A stretch of DNA of 64,000 bases from Gammaproteobacteria bacterium 45_16_T64 (GCA_002162955.1 MABD01000018.1:1-64000), one strand, 5' to 3'. Positions 1-8,608 are shown, counted from the stretch's first letter. The notes: generated from the sequence alone by a model not told the origin. Numbers and translations are program-made.

Positions 1-437
1 GTATCCTTGCTGGGACGCATCATTGGTTTTCACCAATACCTTTAACAAATGCTGCTAACCAGGCTGAATCGGGGAATGTGTCAGATATAATTGACACACC
101 TCCTAAGCGGAAGTGAAAGCTTGCTTTATCCTGTTTTTCGACAGATTTAACTTTGGCGAACGCTAGAGTATTTTTTTTGATGGTTTGAGAGGATCTCTTA
201 ACAACTCCTTTTTGGCGTAACTGGCTCCGCCAGCTATACAAATCCTGTAACCTGAGGCTATGCTCCTTCGCGTATTGCTTTAATGTGCCGTCGTATTTCT
301 CTATAGCCTGATGGTGAGCAAGCCAATATTTCTGCTTTTCTGTCAATGTTGGGGCATTCATAGAGTTCTCCTATTGAAAACCCCAATGATGCGACAACTC
401 AATATGCATAGTTAGATGCTGTTTGCCGGACGCTTAC
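1..437 (-). mobile_element. IS66-family insertion sequence, partial (runs off left edge)
   Basis: The reverse complement of the sequence ending at 437 begins GTAAGCGTCCGG, which fits the GTAAGCG terminal inverted repeat known for IS66-family elements. It is followed inward by a tnpA-like gene reading away from the end, as in IS66 (tnpA, tnpB, tnpC order). The rest of the element would lie to the left of base 1. IS66 elements usually duplicate 8 bp of target; the candidate duplication here is the octamer directly outside the end, 438-445 (gatacatc), which cannot be checked because the other end is not in the window. The insertion lies 12 bp in front of the start codon of the gene at 450. Confidence 0.8.
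20..361 (-). CDS. tnpA: IS66 family accessory protein TnpA
   Basis: A 113-residue basic protein of the small helix-turn-helix type encoded by the first gene of IS66 elements. The N-terminal half (about residues 7-60) has the TEKQKYWLAHH start and the YAKEHSLRLQDLYSWRSQL segment typical of TnpA, and the C-terminal part carries the FHFRLGGVSI and FPDSAWLAAFVKGI segments. The protein is required with TnpB for IS66 transposition but its biochemical role is poorly known. It lies about 75 bp inside the terminal repeat at 437 and has a complete frame with ATG start at 361. Downstream tnpB and tnpC fall outside the window, so whether the whole element is intact cannot be judged. Confidence 0.88.
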   Translation of the reverse strand: MNAPTLTEKQKYWLAHHQAIEKYDGTLKQYAKEHSLRLQDLYSWRSQLRQKGVVKRSSQTIKKNTLAFAKVKSVEKQDKASFHFRLGGVSIISDTFPDSAWLAAFVKGIGENQ

Positions 438-449
438 GATACATCTATT

Positions 450-1502
450 ATGAATTTAGAGAAAATCAAAGAGGAAAACCCATCAACAAACATACCTCGA
501 TTTAATGTTTATCGCTTGCTGCTACTATCCTTGTTCACGACTACAATCTTTTCAGGGCTTTGTTTAAGCTATCCTCAAGACGTTTATGTATATACCTTTC
601 TTTTCAGTGGATTTATTTTTTCGATTGTCCTGTCATTAAGTATCTCCACTCGACCCACATGGGGGAAATCAATTTCAGGTGTTTTTTTGTTTGGAGTGGG
701 CATCGTAGCTGCACACTTCGTTGTATTTCCCTTTGACCGATTGTTTGGTCATGACAACATAGAGGTTTTTGTTAGTACTATTGCGTCTGCTGGAAGAGCC
801 GCTGTTACACTGCTCATATTACGATATCTATGGAATGTAAAATATACTGCATCTGAAATTGCTATCATCATTACCCTTGGTGTTTTATTTACCTTTCCCA
901 ATGCCTATTACTGGATTGAAATAGTTGGAGGGCGCTCAGCAGATAGAATTGAGTCATCACTAGGCGTCGTACTTTGGTGGTTCGCAGCATCTCTGGGTTT
1001 AATTATCGCTGACATCCGATTACATTCTGACTATTTCAAAAAAACCAAAATTGCACTTATTTTGAAGGCAACCAATAGAAATATAGCGGTAGTTTCATCT
1101 ATCCTTTCCGGGGCAGTGTTACTAACAGGGTCAGTACTTTTTTACAATCCATTTGAAACCCAATGTGACAAGGCCCAGTATGTGATTAAAGATATGGACA
1201 CTCAATTTGATAGTTATCAGAAAGCAACTGATGAATTACGAGCACAATTTGTAGTGCTTGGTTTTGGATATCAGTTTGGTCTTGCGGTGAACGAAGTATT
1301 ACTTGATAAGGATATCGCAAAAATAGAGAGTCGATATCAAGAGCTGGGGGAGAAAGCAAGTTCATTGGGCGAGGAAAAATCAGCAGAACAGTGCGCGGAA
1401 TTCCTAAGTCTTAAGCAAGAACAAGCCACGATTCAGAAAGAAAAATTTAATTTGATACTTAAAAAACTCGATGACGAAGCCATAGCCTTCATAAAGCGAT
1501 AA
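450..1502 (+). CDS. Polytopic membrane protein of unknown function
   Basis: The frame is open from a TTG at 423, but that codon lies inside the IS66 end. The ATG at 450 (MNLEKIKEEN) is taken as the native start, giving 350 residues. I do not recognise a family. The first ~220 residues contain about seven hydrophobic segments (for example around YRLLLLSLFTTTIFSG, VYTFLFSGFIFSIVLSLSI and IAVVSSILSGAVLLTGSVLFY). The last ~110 residues are hydrophilic and helical with two cysteines, likely a soluble tail. The IS66 element ends 12 bp upstream, so the original promoter and probably the ribosome binding site have been replaced by IS sequence. Expression may now depend on outward transcription from the element or may be lost. 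The coding frame itself is intact. Confidence 0.65.
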   Translation: MNLEKIKEENPSTNIPRFNVYRLLLLSLFTTTIFSGLCLSYPQDVYVYTFLFSGFIFSIVLSLSISTRPTWGKSISGVFLFGVGIVAAHFVVFPFDRLFGHDNIEVFVSTIASAGRAAVTLLILRYLWNVKYTASEIAIIITLGVLFTFPNAYYWIEIVGGRSADRIESSLGVVLWWFAASLGLIIADIRLHSDYFKKTKIALILKATNRNIAVVSSILSGAVLLTGSVLFYNPFETQCDKAQYVIKDMDTQFDSYQKATDELRAQFVVLGFGYQFGLAVNEVLLDKDIAKIESRYQELGEKASSLGEEKSAEQCAEFLSLKQEQATIQKEKFNLILKKLDDEAIAFIKR

Positions 1503-1885
1503 ATATCAGCGGGCAACACAGATCCCGCCATTATTTTTCATCTATTCTTGCTTGGCCATCGCCATAAGCTCAACACCTGCTAACGTACCTAGTGCGAAAT
1601 AGCAGGTCCATCTCTAATTTTAAGGCTAATATCGCTTACTGCTCCAATACATCGACACTTCCCCCTTACAGCTCACTCCCCTCAGCGTCACAGCACTGCA
1701 AAAGCCGACATTACATCTGCGAGCTCTACGGTGGTCGGCACTTAGAACAATGTACGCATAGTCAATGTGATTTTAGGCGTACTATTATATTTCAGCTATT
1801 CTACCCGATTGATTTTTAAACACCCTCCCTATAGGGCGGTATCGTGTGCGCAAACCATTATCTAATGGGTACTAATATGAGTTTG
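1503..1885. other. Gene-free interval with a small inverted repeat
   Basis: No convincing gene is seen. An 8-bp inverted repeat (ACCTGCTA at 1575-1582, TAGCAGGT at 1600-1607) could form a hairpin, without a T-run after it. A second palindrome, CCCTATAGGG, lies near 1828-1837 inside a short GC-rich stretch flanked by ACC and GGT. Either might act as a weak terminator between the two convergent genes that flank the interval. The 75-codon frame at 1592-1819 has no ribosome binding site or protein-like composition. Confidence 0.4.
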
Positions 1886-3451
1886 TTACCTTCCCCAGTC
1901 AAATTGTCTGTTTGGATTTGTATATTGAATCCAGGAACTCCCTGTATCTTTGCTGTAATTTATTTTCCCATCAATATCTATTGCTAATATTGAATTATCG
2001 CCTTCAAATAGATTTGTCATGATTATTGCCCTTTCTAAACTAGATATTTTGGACCAGCTCTCACCTCCATTTGAAGACCTGTACAGCTCTGTCCAGTGAT
2101 TAGTAGAATCATATTTATTTTCAATAGCCAGTCCTAAATTCTCATCCCAAAACATAGGGATTAGTCTTTCATACGGAAGGGTGCTTTTTGTCCAGCTCAC
2201 TCCATTGTCGATACTTTCCCAAATCTCAGGACGAATGGAGTCAACGCATCGACATCTTAATACTCCATCACCCGAAATAGCGATATTTATAATTCTAGCT
2301 CTAGGCGAAACATCCACCACACTATAGTTTTTCATATCTAATCTTACTAACTTGTTCGGCGGCAAAGTAATGTACAGCATTTCTTTATATTCACTCACCT
2401 TAGGTTTGAAGCCAGGCCCCAAACCGCTCGTTTCTGTGAACTCTTGTTTATCTATCAAGTTCCATTTATTTGTCCCTAAGTTTAGAGATATGATGGATAA
2501 TGTTCCTTTACTAGCGATTGATATAAGCACATCTTCACCAATTCCGCTGTTTACTCCCTTTATTATTCCAAACGGAAGATCTTCACCTATTCTCTCCCAA
2601 TCAGCACCTGAGTTTCTAGTTAAGCTTATCTCTCCGTATTCTCCGGCGACAATCCATTCGTCATTCGAAACCTCATAGAATATGTCAGATCGACCTACAA
2701 AATTCGGGCCTATGACTCTGAAATCACTTTCCCTAACCCACAATTGTGCGCGACCAAGTGCGGTACCAATAAAAACACTTCCATCTGCCAACTGCTCCAT
2801 TGAGGTAGGAGACCAATCAGCGACTCTTAACCACTCATATTCCTTATTGCTTATTTCGTCGTCAAATGCGTCCCAATTTAATATTTCATTCTTCAACAAT
2901 CGGTTCAATTCAGGGTGATAGGTATTTACCCAACGTTTTGCAAGGAGATTATCTACATTACTAGTTCTAAAAATATTTCGTCCTCTATTAGCAAAATCCC
3001 CAGAAATAATGCGGCCAAGATAAGTAACCTGATTTTGTTTGATAGTAAACTCATAGTCAGTCAAAAACTTTAGCTCAACATTAAATCGAGGCCCGAAACC
3101 TTCTGCCCCATTGAATTTGTATATTTTATATCTACCAACAGGCAGTGAACCAATATACGTTTTCGAGGATATCGCCCCCAACCAATTCGACCCAATCTTA
3201 TATTTCTTATCACGATTGCTTTCATCTATACCAACGATAGTTGCATAGAAGTATGAGTTGGAATGAAACATAACGACGCCACTGTCTTTTTCAGAGGCGG
3301 AAATAGGCTGAACAAACAGTGAAGTACAGCCATTCAGCGACAATATCAATAAAATAGATAATGAAATCATTCGCCACTTAACGTTTATAGCTGTAACAAG
3401 CTTTCCAAACTTTACTATTTCAGATGAAACCACCTTGGTAAATACTCTCAT
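1886..3451 (-). CDS. Lipoprotein with Asp-box (BNR) beta-propeller repeats
   Basis: A 521-residue protein with a hydrophobic segment ending in the lipobox LSLNGC (Cys42), so probably an outer-membrane or periplasmic lipoprotein. The start at 3451 has a strong GAGGAAA Shine-Dalgarno six bases upstream; the internal Met28 would give a more usual signal peptide length but has a weaker site. The mature part contains at least four Asp-box type motifs of the S-x-D/N-x-G-x-x-W form (TRNSGADWERI, SIDNGVSWTKS, SSNGGESWSKI, SKDTGSSWIQY). These are characteristic of sialidase-like and YCF48-like beta-propellers. There are no visible sialidase catalytic landmarks, so a binding or structural propeller is more likely than an enzyme. 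The gene stands alone. Confidence 0.75.
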   Translation of the reverse strand: MRVFTKVVSSEIVKFGKLVTAINVKWRMISLSILLILSLNGCTSLFVQPISASEKDSGVVMFHSNSYFYATIVGIDESNRDKKYKIGSNWLGAISSKTYIGSLPVGRYKIYKFNGAEGFGPRFNVELKFLTDYEFTIKQNQVTYLGRIISGDFANRGRNIFRTSNVDNLLAKRWVNTYHPELNRLLKNEILNWDAFDDEISNKEYEWLRVADWSPTSMEQLADGSVFIGTALGRAQLWVRESDFRVIGPNFVGRSDIFYEVSNDEWIVAGEYGEISLTRNSGADWERIGEDLPFGIIKGVNSGIGEDVLISIASKGTLSIISLNLGTNKWNLIDKQEFTETSGLGPGFKPKVSEYKEMLYITLPPNKLVRLDMKNYSVVDVSPRARIINIAISGDGVLRCRCVDSIRPEIWESIDNGVSWTKSTLPYERLIPMFWDENLGLAIENKYDSTNHWTELYRSSNGGESWSKISSLERAIIMTNLFEGDNSILAIDIDGKINYSKDTGSSWIQYTNPNRQFDWGR

Positions 3452-3502
3452 ACCATTTTCCTCTATATTTCGTTTCGTTTTTCAGTGGGCTCAAGGCAAA
3501 GC

Positions 3503-3823
3503 TCAAAGTGTCACCGAAATACCTGTCAATTCGTCCATCAAATCAGCAAAGCCTTGTCCGGGTTCATGCTTCTTCTTCAAATCATACTCAGACCATATCC
3601 AACCCTCATGCTGGTCTTCTGGTAAATCCGTAGGTGGGGGAGCTGGAATATCTGTTTGGTAACTCCATCCAGAAAGCAAACCATACACGGCATCCTCGAC
3701 GCTCTCAGCCCAAATAACGTCAAGAACCGTTGTTTCGATACCCCAATATGATCTAGCAGATGGATGTGGTGGTTGCAGTATTGCGACCTCATCAATTTTG
3801 AACTTTGGCTCAGGCTTGCTCAT
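3503..3823 (-). CDS. Small acidic hypothetical protein
   Basis: About 106 residues from the ATG at 3823, which has an AAGGA site nine bases upstream; a GTG at 3829 is too close to that site. The protein is acidic, soluble, and rich in Pro and Trp (PPHPSARSYWGIETTV, SGWSYQTDIPAPPPTDLPED). I do not recognise the family. Its size, composition and position among orphan genes would fit a stand-alone accessory or immunity-type protein, but nothing in the sequence proves that. A 72-codon overlapping frame at 3577-3795 is a shadow. Confidence 0.6.
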   Translation of the reverse strand: MSKPEPKFKIDEVAILQPPHPSARSYWGIETTVLDVIWAESVEDAVYGLLSGWSYQTDIPAPPPTDLPEDQHEGWIWSEYDLKKKHEPGQGFADLMDELTGISVTL

Positions 3824-3868
3824 ATTCACAATTCCTTAATGCTTCTTTTTATTAACCCTTTAGCTTGT

Positions 3869-4354
3869 TCAATTAAGCCTTATTCTAGAAGGAGGATTGT
3901 CAACGATATTTAGAAACTCAATTGTGTATTTAAGAGTTTCATTTGGCAATATTGTTCGATCAGGATCGCTGACAGACACCCCTCTATATCCATAAGCTAA
4001 TGACGCTGGAACAATAAATTCGAATTCGGCCCCTTCTTCCATTATCTGAAGACCCTCAACCCAGCCTTTTATCACAGCGGACAAGGGAATAGTTAGAGGC
4101 TTATTCTTAACGTAGGAGGTATCAAAAACTACTCCATTTAGATGTTGTCCTACGTAATGAACCCGAACCCAAGAATTAGGAGTTGGCTTTCTGCCGCTTC
4201 CTGGTTTAATAATCTTGTACTTAAGGCCGCTTTCAGTTGTAGTATAATCGTTAGCATCAGGATTTTGCTTCTGAACTGAAGACGTCTCACACGCGACTAA
4301 AACTATAAACACGCTCCAAATTATCAACCTGTAAAATCTATTGAATCTTACCAT
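3869..4354 (-). CDS. FKBP-type peptidyl-prolyl cis-trans isomerase, lipoprotein
   Basis: 161 residues. The N-terminus has a signal peptide ending in the lipobox VLVAC (Cys22), so the protein is probably anchored to a periplasmic membrane face. Residues about 40-155 form one FKBP domain. Visible landmarks are TESGLKYKIIKPGSG, VRVHYVGQ, GVVFDTSY (the F-D pair of the active site), VIKGWVEGLQIM and AYGYRG, in the canonical order. The family catalyses proline isomerisation and assists folding of exported proteins. It is shorter than FkpA/Mip because it lacks the N-terminal dimerisation domain. The start ATG has GGAA upstream. It stands alone between an orphan gene and an IS remnant. Confidence 0.9.
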   Translation of the reverse strand: MVRFNRFYRLIIWSVFIVLVACETSSVQKQNPDANDYTTTESGLKYKIIKPGSGRKPTPNSWVRVHYVGQHLNGVVFDTSYVKNKPLTIPLSAVIKGWVEGLQIMEEGAEFEFIVPASLAYGYRGVSVSDPDRTILPNETLKYTIEFLNIVDNPPSRIRLN

Positions 4355-4605
4355 CTTGTTACTTTTCCTTTATCTTTTGCAATCAGGTGGACTCGCAAGT
4401 AAGCCGTATTGCTAAGGGGAATCCAGATAACGAGTTTTTGCTCTCATATAACCTAGTGATCTAGATTCCTATGGAATACAGCAGCCTCTTTGTAAAGCAG
4501 CTCCACTATCATTCATAAGCATCCCTAGGTAATAGTGGGCTTCACCAGTCGTATCCTGTGAGATGATACCTTCATATACTGATATAGCTGTAAGGTCCCT
4601 GTTTC

Positions 4606-5075
4606 CTAGGCGCCACCTAGTTCCTTAGAATTCTGTCTATCATATTCAGCGGGAGACAATCCATTGTTTGTACCACGATTACGTTTAGAGTTGTAGAAAC
4701 ATTCTATGTAATCAAAAATATCTGCCCTAGCGTCATCTCTTGTTCTACAAACCTTCCGCTTCACGCGATCTTTTTTCAATAGCGAGAAGAAGCTCTCTGC
4801 ACCGCATTGTCATGACAATTACCTCGCCTACTCATACAGGCTTCCAAATCCTGCTCTTCCAAAAAGTCTTTCCGATCACATCGTGTGTATTCCACTCCTT
4901 GATCCGAGTGAATGAGTACCTTTCTTCTCGACCTTCTGCCCCAAACTGCCATCAGTAATGCGTCAACCACAAGCTCAGACTTAGGACTGCATTTCATTGA
5001 CCAGCCACGAGATAACAGGTCAATGACAGCAGTGACATAGAGCCACCCCTCGTAAATTCTAAGCTTGTCTATGAA
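4606..5075 (-). pseudogene. IS3-family transposase (OrfB) remnant, frameshifted and 5'-truncated
   Basis: Reading the minus strand from about 5075 gives KLRIYEGWLYVTAVIDLL, then SRGWSMKCSPKSELVVDALL, then HSDQGVEY, then MSRRGNCHDNAV: the DDE integrase core of IS3-family OrfB. Near 4798-4801 one base is missing. The frame breaks after NAV and continues one register over as AESFFSLLKKDRVKRKVC, then IECFYNSKRNRGTNNGLSP, to the stop at 4606-4608. The first part of OrfB, all of OrfA and both clear terminal repeats are absent. This is a dead fragment. It sits in a region of orphan genes, consistent with past insertion and decay. The exact upstream limit is approximate. Confidence 0.85.
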
Positions 5076-5173
5076 GATGCAGCATTACCTATTCTAGAGA
5101 ATGTATCGAAGAGCATTCGTCCCGATAGAAGACGGGTAATAGAAGGAATCATGGACGAGATTCGGTTTAGCCT

Positions 5174-5410
5174 ATGATGAAATATCGAGAAGGACGAATC
5201 GCCTATCGAACCCACTCTTCACCCCTTTACGTTGGACATACCTTCCCAAAAAGACAACAATACCAGGAAACCCAACAGGTCTTTTTGCATCACTCAGCCA
5301 CAAATGCTCTCCTGTTGAAGAAAGATGGAATCTCATTTAAAGACCTATTTATCGCCGCATCAGTATTTGGTGCAATGATTCTATTGGTTTTAATCTTTAA
5401 TCTTAAGTAA
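5174..5410 (+). CDS. Possible small membrane protein
   Basis: A 78-residue frame with a hydrophilic N-terminal half and one predicted membrane segment near the C-terminus (FIAASVFGAMILLVLIFNL). No family is recognised. It begins directly after the IS3 remnant and ends 37 bp before the next gene on the same strand. The start has no strong ribosome binding site; Met2 is an equal alternative. It could be a real tail-anchored protein or part of a decayed gene. Confidence 0.4.
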   Translation: MMKYREGRIAYRTHSSPLYVGHTFPKRQQYQETQQVFLHHSATNALLLKKDGISFKDLFIAASVFGAMILLVLIFNLK

Positions 5411-5447
5411 TAGACGCAGTAGTGAACGCCCAAAAAACAGGTAAATT

Positions 5448-5816
5448 ATGGAAAAGTACGACGCAGTCAACTATCAACATTTACTCATCAAGTCCTACTG
5501 CTACTGGCTCAAGGAACCTGATGCTGACAAAGCGAACAGATTAGTGGAAGTAGCGAAAGCCAGTGGTTATTGTGAGCCAGACCAAACCCTAACAGGTAGT
5601 CGACTTAATAATTGGGTCAGAAATGAGAGGGCGCCTATCTGGGCCTACAAAGCAGCCGCAGAGGCGCTACTAAAAACAGAGTACTTTCCAGAAACAGATA
5701 ACGAGACCGCGGGCCTAGCAATAACATTGTGCGCACTTGCGAAGGATCAAGAAGACCTGCCCGATCACTTACAACAAGTACCGCTACTTTGCAGTTTGTT
5801 GGTGTCCTTTAGATAG
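5448..5816 (+). CDS. Hypothetical protein
   Basis: 122 residues, soluble, with helical predicted character (LIKSYCYWLKEPDADKANRL, RLNNWVRNERAPIWAYKAAA). The segment LTGSRLNNWVRNERAPI has a helix-turn-helix feel (a short helix, then a W- and R-rich helix), but I cannot assign it to a DNA-binding family. The ATG at 5448 has AGG eight bases upstream. It follows the small membrane-protein frame in the same direction and may share its transcript. No signal peptide or membrane segment is seen. Confidence 0.55.
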   Translation: MEKYDAVNYQHLLIKSYCYWLKEPDADKANRLVEVAKASGYCEPDQTLTGSRLNNWVRNERAPIWAYKAAAEALLKTEYFPETDNETAGLAITLCALAKDQEDLPDHLQQVPLLCSLLVSFR

Positions 5817-5884
5817 AAAAGTCGGAGAACAAGCCGCTGATCCCAGCGGCGTTGCCATTTCGATGTTTTCTATTTCAGTGCTTT

Positions 5885-6223
5885 CTATTTCAATGTCTTC
5901 TTCACAAATTTAGGCGTCACCTTAATCGCTCCTACGCCATCGACTTTGCAATCGATATTGTGGTCATTCGAGCTATCTACTAACCGAATATTCTTGATCT
6001 TGGTACCCACTTTCACGACGGAAGACGAGCCTTTCACTTTTAAATCCTTAATCACCGTAACGCTATCGCCGTCCTGTAGAATTGCGCCATTGGCGTCTTT
6101 CACGATCAGGCGGTCTTCATCTTCTTCTGCCTTGATTGGCCACTCATGGGCGCATTCAGGGCAGATATAAGAGGGGCCATCTTCATACGGGTATTCTGAA
6201 TCACATTTTGGGCAATTAGGCAT
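5885..6223 (-). CDS. yjdM: YjdM/PhnA-family zinc-ribbon protein
   Basis: 112 residues from the ATG at 6223; a TTG two codons upstream is less likely. The N-terminus is a zinc ribbon with [11 protein letters not shown] and CPECAHEW (four Cys). The second half has the conserved order [34 protein letters not shown] and [13 protein letters not shown] of the PhnA/YjdM family. The old PhnA name links it to phosphonate use, but E. coli YjdM is not required for that and its role is unknown. It is a single gene here, with no phosphonate genes nearby. Length is normal for the family. Confidence 0.9.
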   Translation of the reverse strand: MPNCPKCDSEYPYEDGPSYICPECAHEWPIKAEEDEDRLIVKDANGAILQDGDSVTVIKDLKVKGSSSVVKVGTKIKNIRLVDSSNDHNIDCKVDGVGAIKVTPKFVKKTLK

Positions 6224-6302
6224 AAACAATCTCTGAAATAAACGTATTTTAGTGGGCCTATATTACTATGTTATCTCAGGCTTATCTCGAATTTCCTGGT
6301 TA

Positions 6303-7598
6303 TTAAGCGCTACTCTCCACCATCCCTACTTTCAATTTTACCTGCTTCAATGTGTCTAAGTAGGTTTCTACATCAACATAATTCGCATTGCGTTTGGTCT
6401 TGAGATAATTATGGCTACCTTTGAGGTTGGGGTTATGGCTCTTTTTCAGTGAGCCTAATTGACCATTATCATTAACAACATCCTCCACAATAAGTTCAGC
6501 CATCGCCGTATAGTTATCATAAGCGGCCGATGCAAACTCAATAAACCCTAAAACTGCAAGGTTCTTATGCTTTCGAGAAAAGATATTGAGATATAGATCC
6601 GGACGCCCACCTTTAAAATCGACAATATTATCATCAAGAAACGGAATGCTATGCTGATATCCGGTTGCTGTTAACACAAGATCAATCTTCTCACGTGAAC
6701 CGTCAACAAAAACAACCTCATCGCCATCTAGCTTTTGAACATCCGTTTTTGCGATACAATCTCCGTGTCCCAAGTAATGCAGAATCTGAGTATTCAAGAT
6801 CGGATGCGTCTGAAATATCTTGTGATCTGGTTTCGGTAAACCATAGCGTGTCATATCGCCGTTGATTAATCCCAACATCCAGCCAAATATTTTTTGCTGC
6901 ATAAAGAACGGTAAATTGGGGCTTTCTTTGCTAAAGACGTCAGAGGGTTTTCCCATGATATGCTTAGGCATAAAGTGATAACCCCGACGTACACTCAAAA
7001 ACGCTTGCTCTGCAGAAAACGAGGCGTCGCAGGCAATATCTACGCCTGAGTTTCCGGCGCCGACAACCAACACGCGTTTTCCATGAAGCTCTTCTGGTGA
7101 ACGGTAGGTTACTGAATGCCGTACCTCACCATTAAAATCACCTTCCCAGGTCACTTCATTTGGCTCCCATGTCACTCCATTGGCACACACCAAATATCGA
7201 CTAAGCACGATGTCACCGTTAGATAACTCAACTTCCCATTCTCCGGCGCCGTTCTGCTCTGCATGTTTTATCGCAGTATTAAACTGGATATGTTCACGCA
7301 GCTGATACGTATCCGCAAAACTACGAATATACGCGTGCAACTGTTTATGGCTTGGGTAATCAGGGTAATCTTCAGGCATGGGGAAGCCCGGAAACCCCGA
7401 TAACGTACGCGATGAAATAAAGTGCGCCGATTCATACATGGGTGAATTTGGCGCATTGATATCCCATATACCTCCAACATCTGCGTTACGCTCGAACACT
7501 TTAAAATTAACATTGGCTTGTGAAAATTGCTTTGCCAAAATCAACCCTGATGGCCCAGCACCGACAACAACGACATCTAAGATAGGTTGATTATTCAT
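6303..7598 (-). CDS. Flavin-containing monooxygenase (FMO-like)
   Basis: 431 residues from the ATG at 7598. A frame start at 7613 is rejected because GGAGG lies just upstream of the 7598 ATG. FAD-binding GAGPSG is at residues 13-18. The class B monooxygenase fingerprint F-x-G-x3-H-x3-Y is at 155-165 (FNGEVRHSVTY), and the NADPH-binding GAGNSG at 180-185. The Tyr at the end of the fingerprint points to N/S-oxidising FMOs rather than classical Baeyer-Villiger enzymes, which have Trp. The start overlaps the stop of the upstream SDR gene by 8 bp, so the two are translationally coupled. The substrate is unknown; the SDR partner and TetR control suggest oxidation of a lipophilic alcohol or ketone. 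Confidence 0.9.
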   Translation of the reverse strand: MNNQPILDVVVVGAGPSGLILAKQFSQANVNFKVFERNADVGGIWDINAPNSPMYESAHFISSRTLSGFPGFPMPEDYPDYPSHKQLHAYIRSFADTYQLREHIQFNTAIKHAEQNGAGEWEVELSNGDIVLSRYLVCANGVTWEPNEVTWEGDFNGEVRHSVTYRSPEELHGKRVLVVGAGNSGVDIACDASFSAEQAFLSVRRGYHFMPKHIMGKPSDVFSKESPNLPFFMQQKIFGWMLGLINGDMTRYGLPKPDHKIFQTHPILNTQILHYLGHGDCIAKTDVQKLDGDEVVFVDGSREKIDLVLTATGYQHSIPFLDDNIVDFKGGRPDLYLNIFSRKHKNLAVLGFIEFASAAYDNYTAMAELIVEDVVNDNGQLGSLKKSHNPNLKGSHNYLKTKRNANYVDVETYLDTLKQVKLKVGMVESSA

Positions 7599-8421
7599 GA
7601 ATTGAACCTCCATTGATTTTATGGGTATTTAGGTATTTATTTAACCCACGTTTACCTATCCACTCTAATGCTGGGTACATATAGCTCACGGTCCACGGAA
7701 AGAAAGAGATAAGCCGTGCGCTCAAGCTCTCGGTGTAAGGCACATACACTTCAAGGCTTTTCGTTTTCATCGCACGTATTACGGCATCACCCACGTCGGT
7801 AACGGGTTGAGGCGTCCCCACAAAATTGAGCGGGCTACCGCCGTGCTGCGCTTCATAACGCAACATTTGTGTATCAACTCCACTTGGATAAATCCCCGAA
7901 ACCTTAACGCCTTTTACTTTCAGTTCATCACGTATTGCCGACAGGAAACCTCTCAACCCAAACTTAGACGCCGAGTAGGTAGCACTGCCTTTCAGGGCGA
8001 CAATACCTCCCATGGAAACCGTTGAGACAATGTGGCCTGAACCATGGGCTGCCATGTTATTCGCGCATGCTTTTATTAAATGAATGGCACTCCTTAGGTT
8101 AAGCTCGAGCTGCAAGTCAATGTCACTCTCATCCAATTCAAGCATGTCACCCACACACACGACGCCTGCGTTAATAAATGCAAGGTCGATATGTCCATAC
8201 TCATCTGTTATTTGGGTTTGTAAAAGACTCAGCGCATTTCTATCCGTTAGATCCACTGGCATAGCCGTTGAGTTTCTAAGGCGCTGGCTCAGCTTATCAA
8301 GCTGCTCTTGGTCGATGTCTATTAGAATGAGCTTGTAGCCCATATCGTCCAATCGACGGGCAACCTCTGAGCCAATATCCCCAGCCGCACCTGTGATTAA
8401 CGCTGTCTTCCTATTCATCAT
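7591..8421 (-). CDS. Short-chain dehydrogenase/reductase (SDR)
   Basis: 276 residues, classical SDR. The nucleotide-binding TGAAGDIG motif starts at residue 10, NAG is near 85, and catalytic Ser136, Tyr149 and Lys153 (YSASK) are in place. An acidic residue after the second strand (IDID) suggests NAD(H) rather than NADP(H). The last codons overlap the FMO gene start, whose ribosome binding site lies inside this gene. Transcription would begin in the 185-bp divergent region shared with the TetR gene at 8609. A likely role is oxidation of an alcohol to a ketone or aldehyde in the same short pathway as the FMO; this is inference. Confidence 0.9.
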   Translation of the reverse strand: MMNRKTALITGAAGDIGSEVARRLDDMGYKLILIDIDQEQLDKLSQRLRNSTAMPVDLTDRNALSLLQTQITDEYGHIDLAFINAGVVCVGDMLELDESDIDLQLELNLRSAIHLIKACANNMAAHGSGHIVSTVSMGGIVALKGSATYSASKFGLRGFLSAIRDELKVKGVKVSGIYPSGVDTQMLRYEAQHGGSPLNFVGTPQPVTDVGDAVIRAMKTKSLEVYVPYTESLSARLISFFPWTVSYMYPALEWIGKRGLNKYLNTHKINGGSIHE

Positions 8422-8487
8422 TCTGTTTCACCTCACCTTTAATAATCGCAGTGAATTCAACCAGTTAAGCCGATTCAACAAGACAGG

Positions 8488-8544
8488 AAACAATACCTGA
8501 TCAATGATCATGTTTGAAATATGATCATTGATCAGGTATTGTTT
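8488..8544. promoter_or_regulatory. 24-bp perfect inverted repeat, likely TetR operator
   Basis: Two perfect 24-bp arms (8488-8511 and 8521-8544) are separated by 9 bp. Each arm contains its own small palindrome, TGATCA-A/T-TGATCA, so the site may hold two dimer-binding operators. It lies in the divergent promoter region between the SDR-FMO operon and the TetR gene, the normal place for a TetR-family operator. The arms could also form a stable hairpin, but there is no T-run in either direction. Confidence 0.75.
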
Positions 8545-8608
8545 GTCAAGTCATCGATGAGGTTTTAAAAGCCTGGTGACATATCCGATAAATCCAGGAC
8601 AGCAATTT

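Noticed and set aside
423-449. Upstream TTG start for the first membrane-protein gene
   Set aside because: The codon is inside the IS66 terminal repeat, so it cannot be the ancestral start.
1575-1607. Integron attC-like site
   Set aside because: The hairpin arms do not have the conserved core sites (RYYYAAC and GTTRRRY) in the right places.
1592-1819. 75-codon frame between two convergent genes
   Set aside because: No ribosome binding site, Cys/Ser/His-rich composition unlike a protein, and it covers one arm of a small hairpin.
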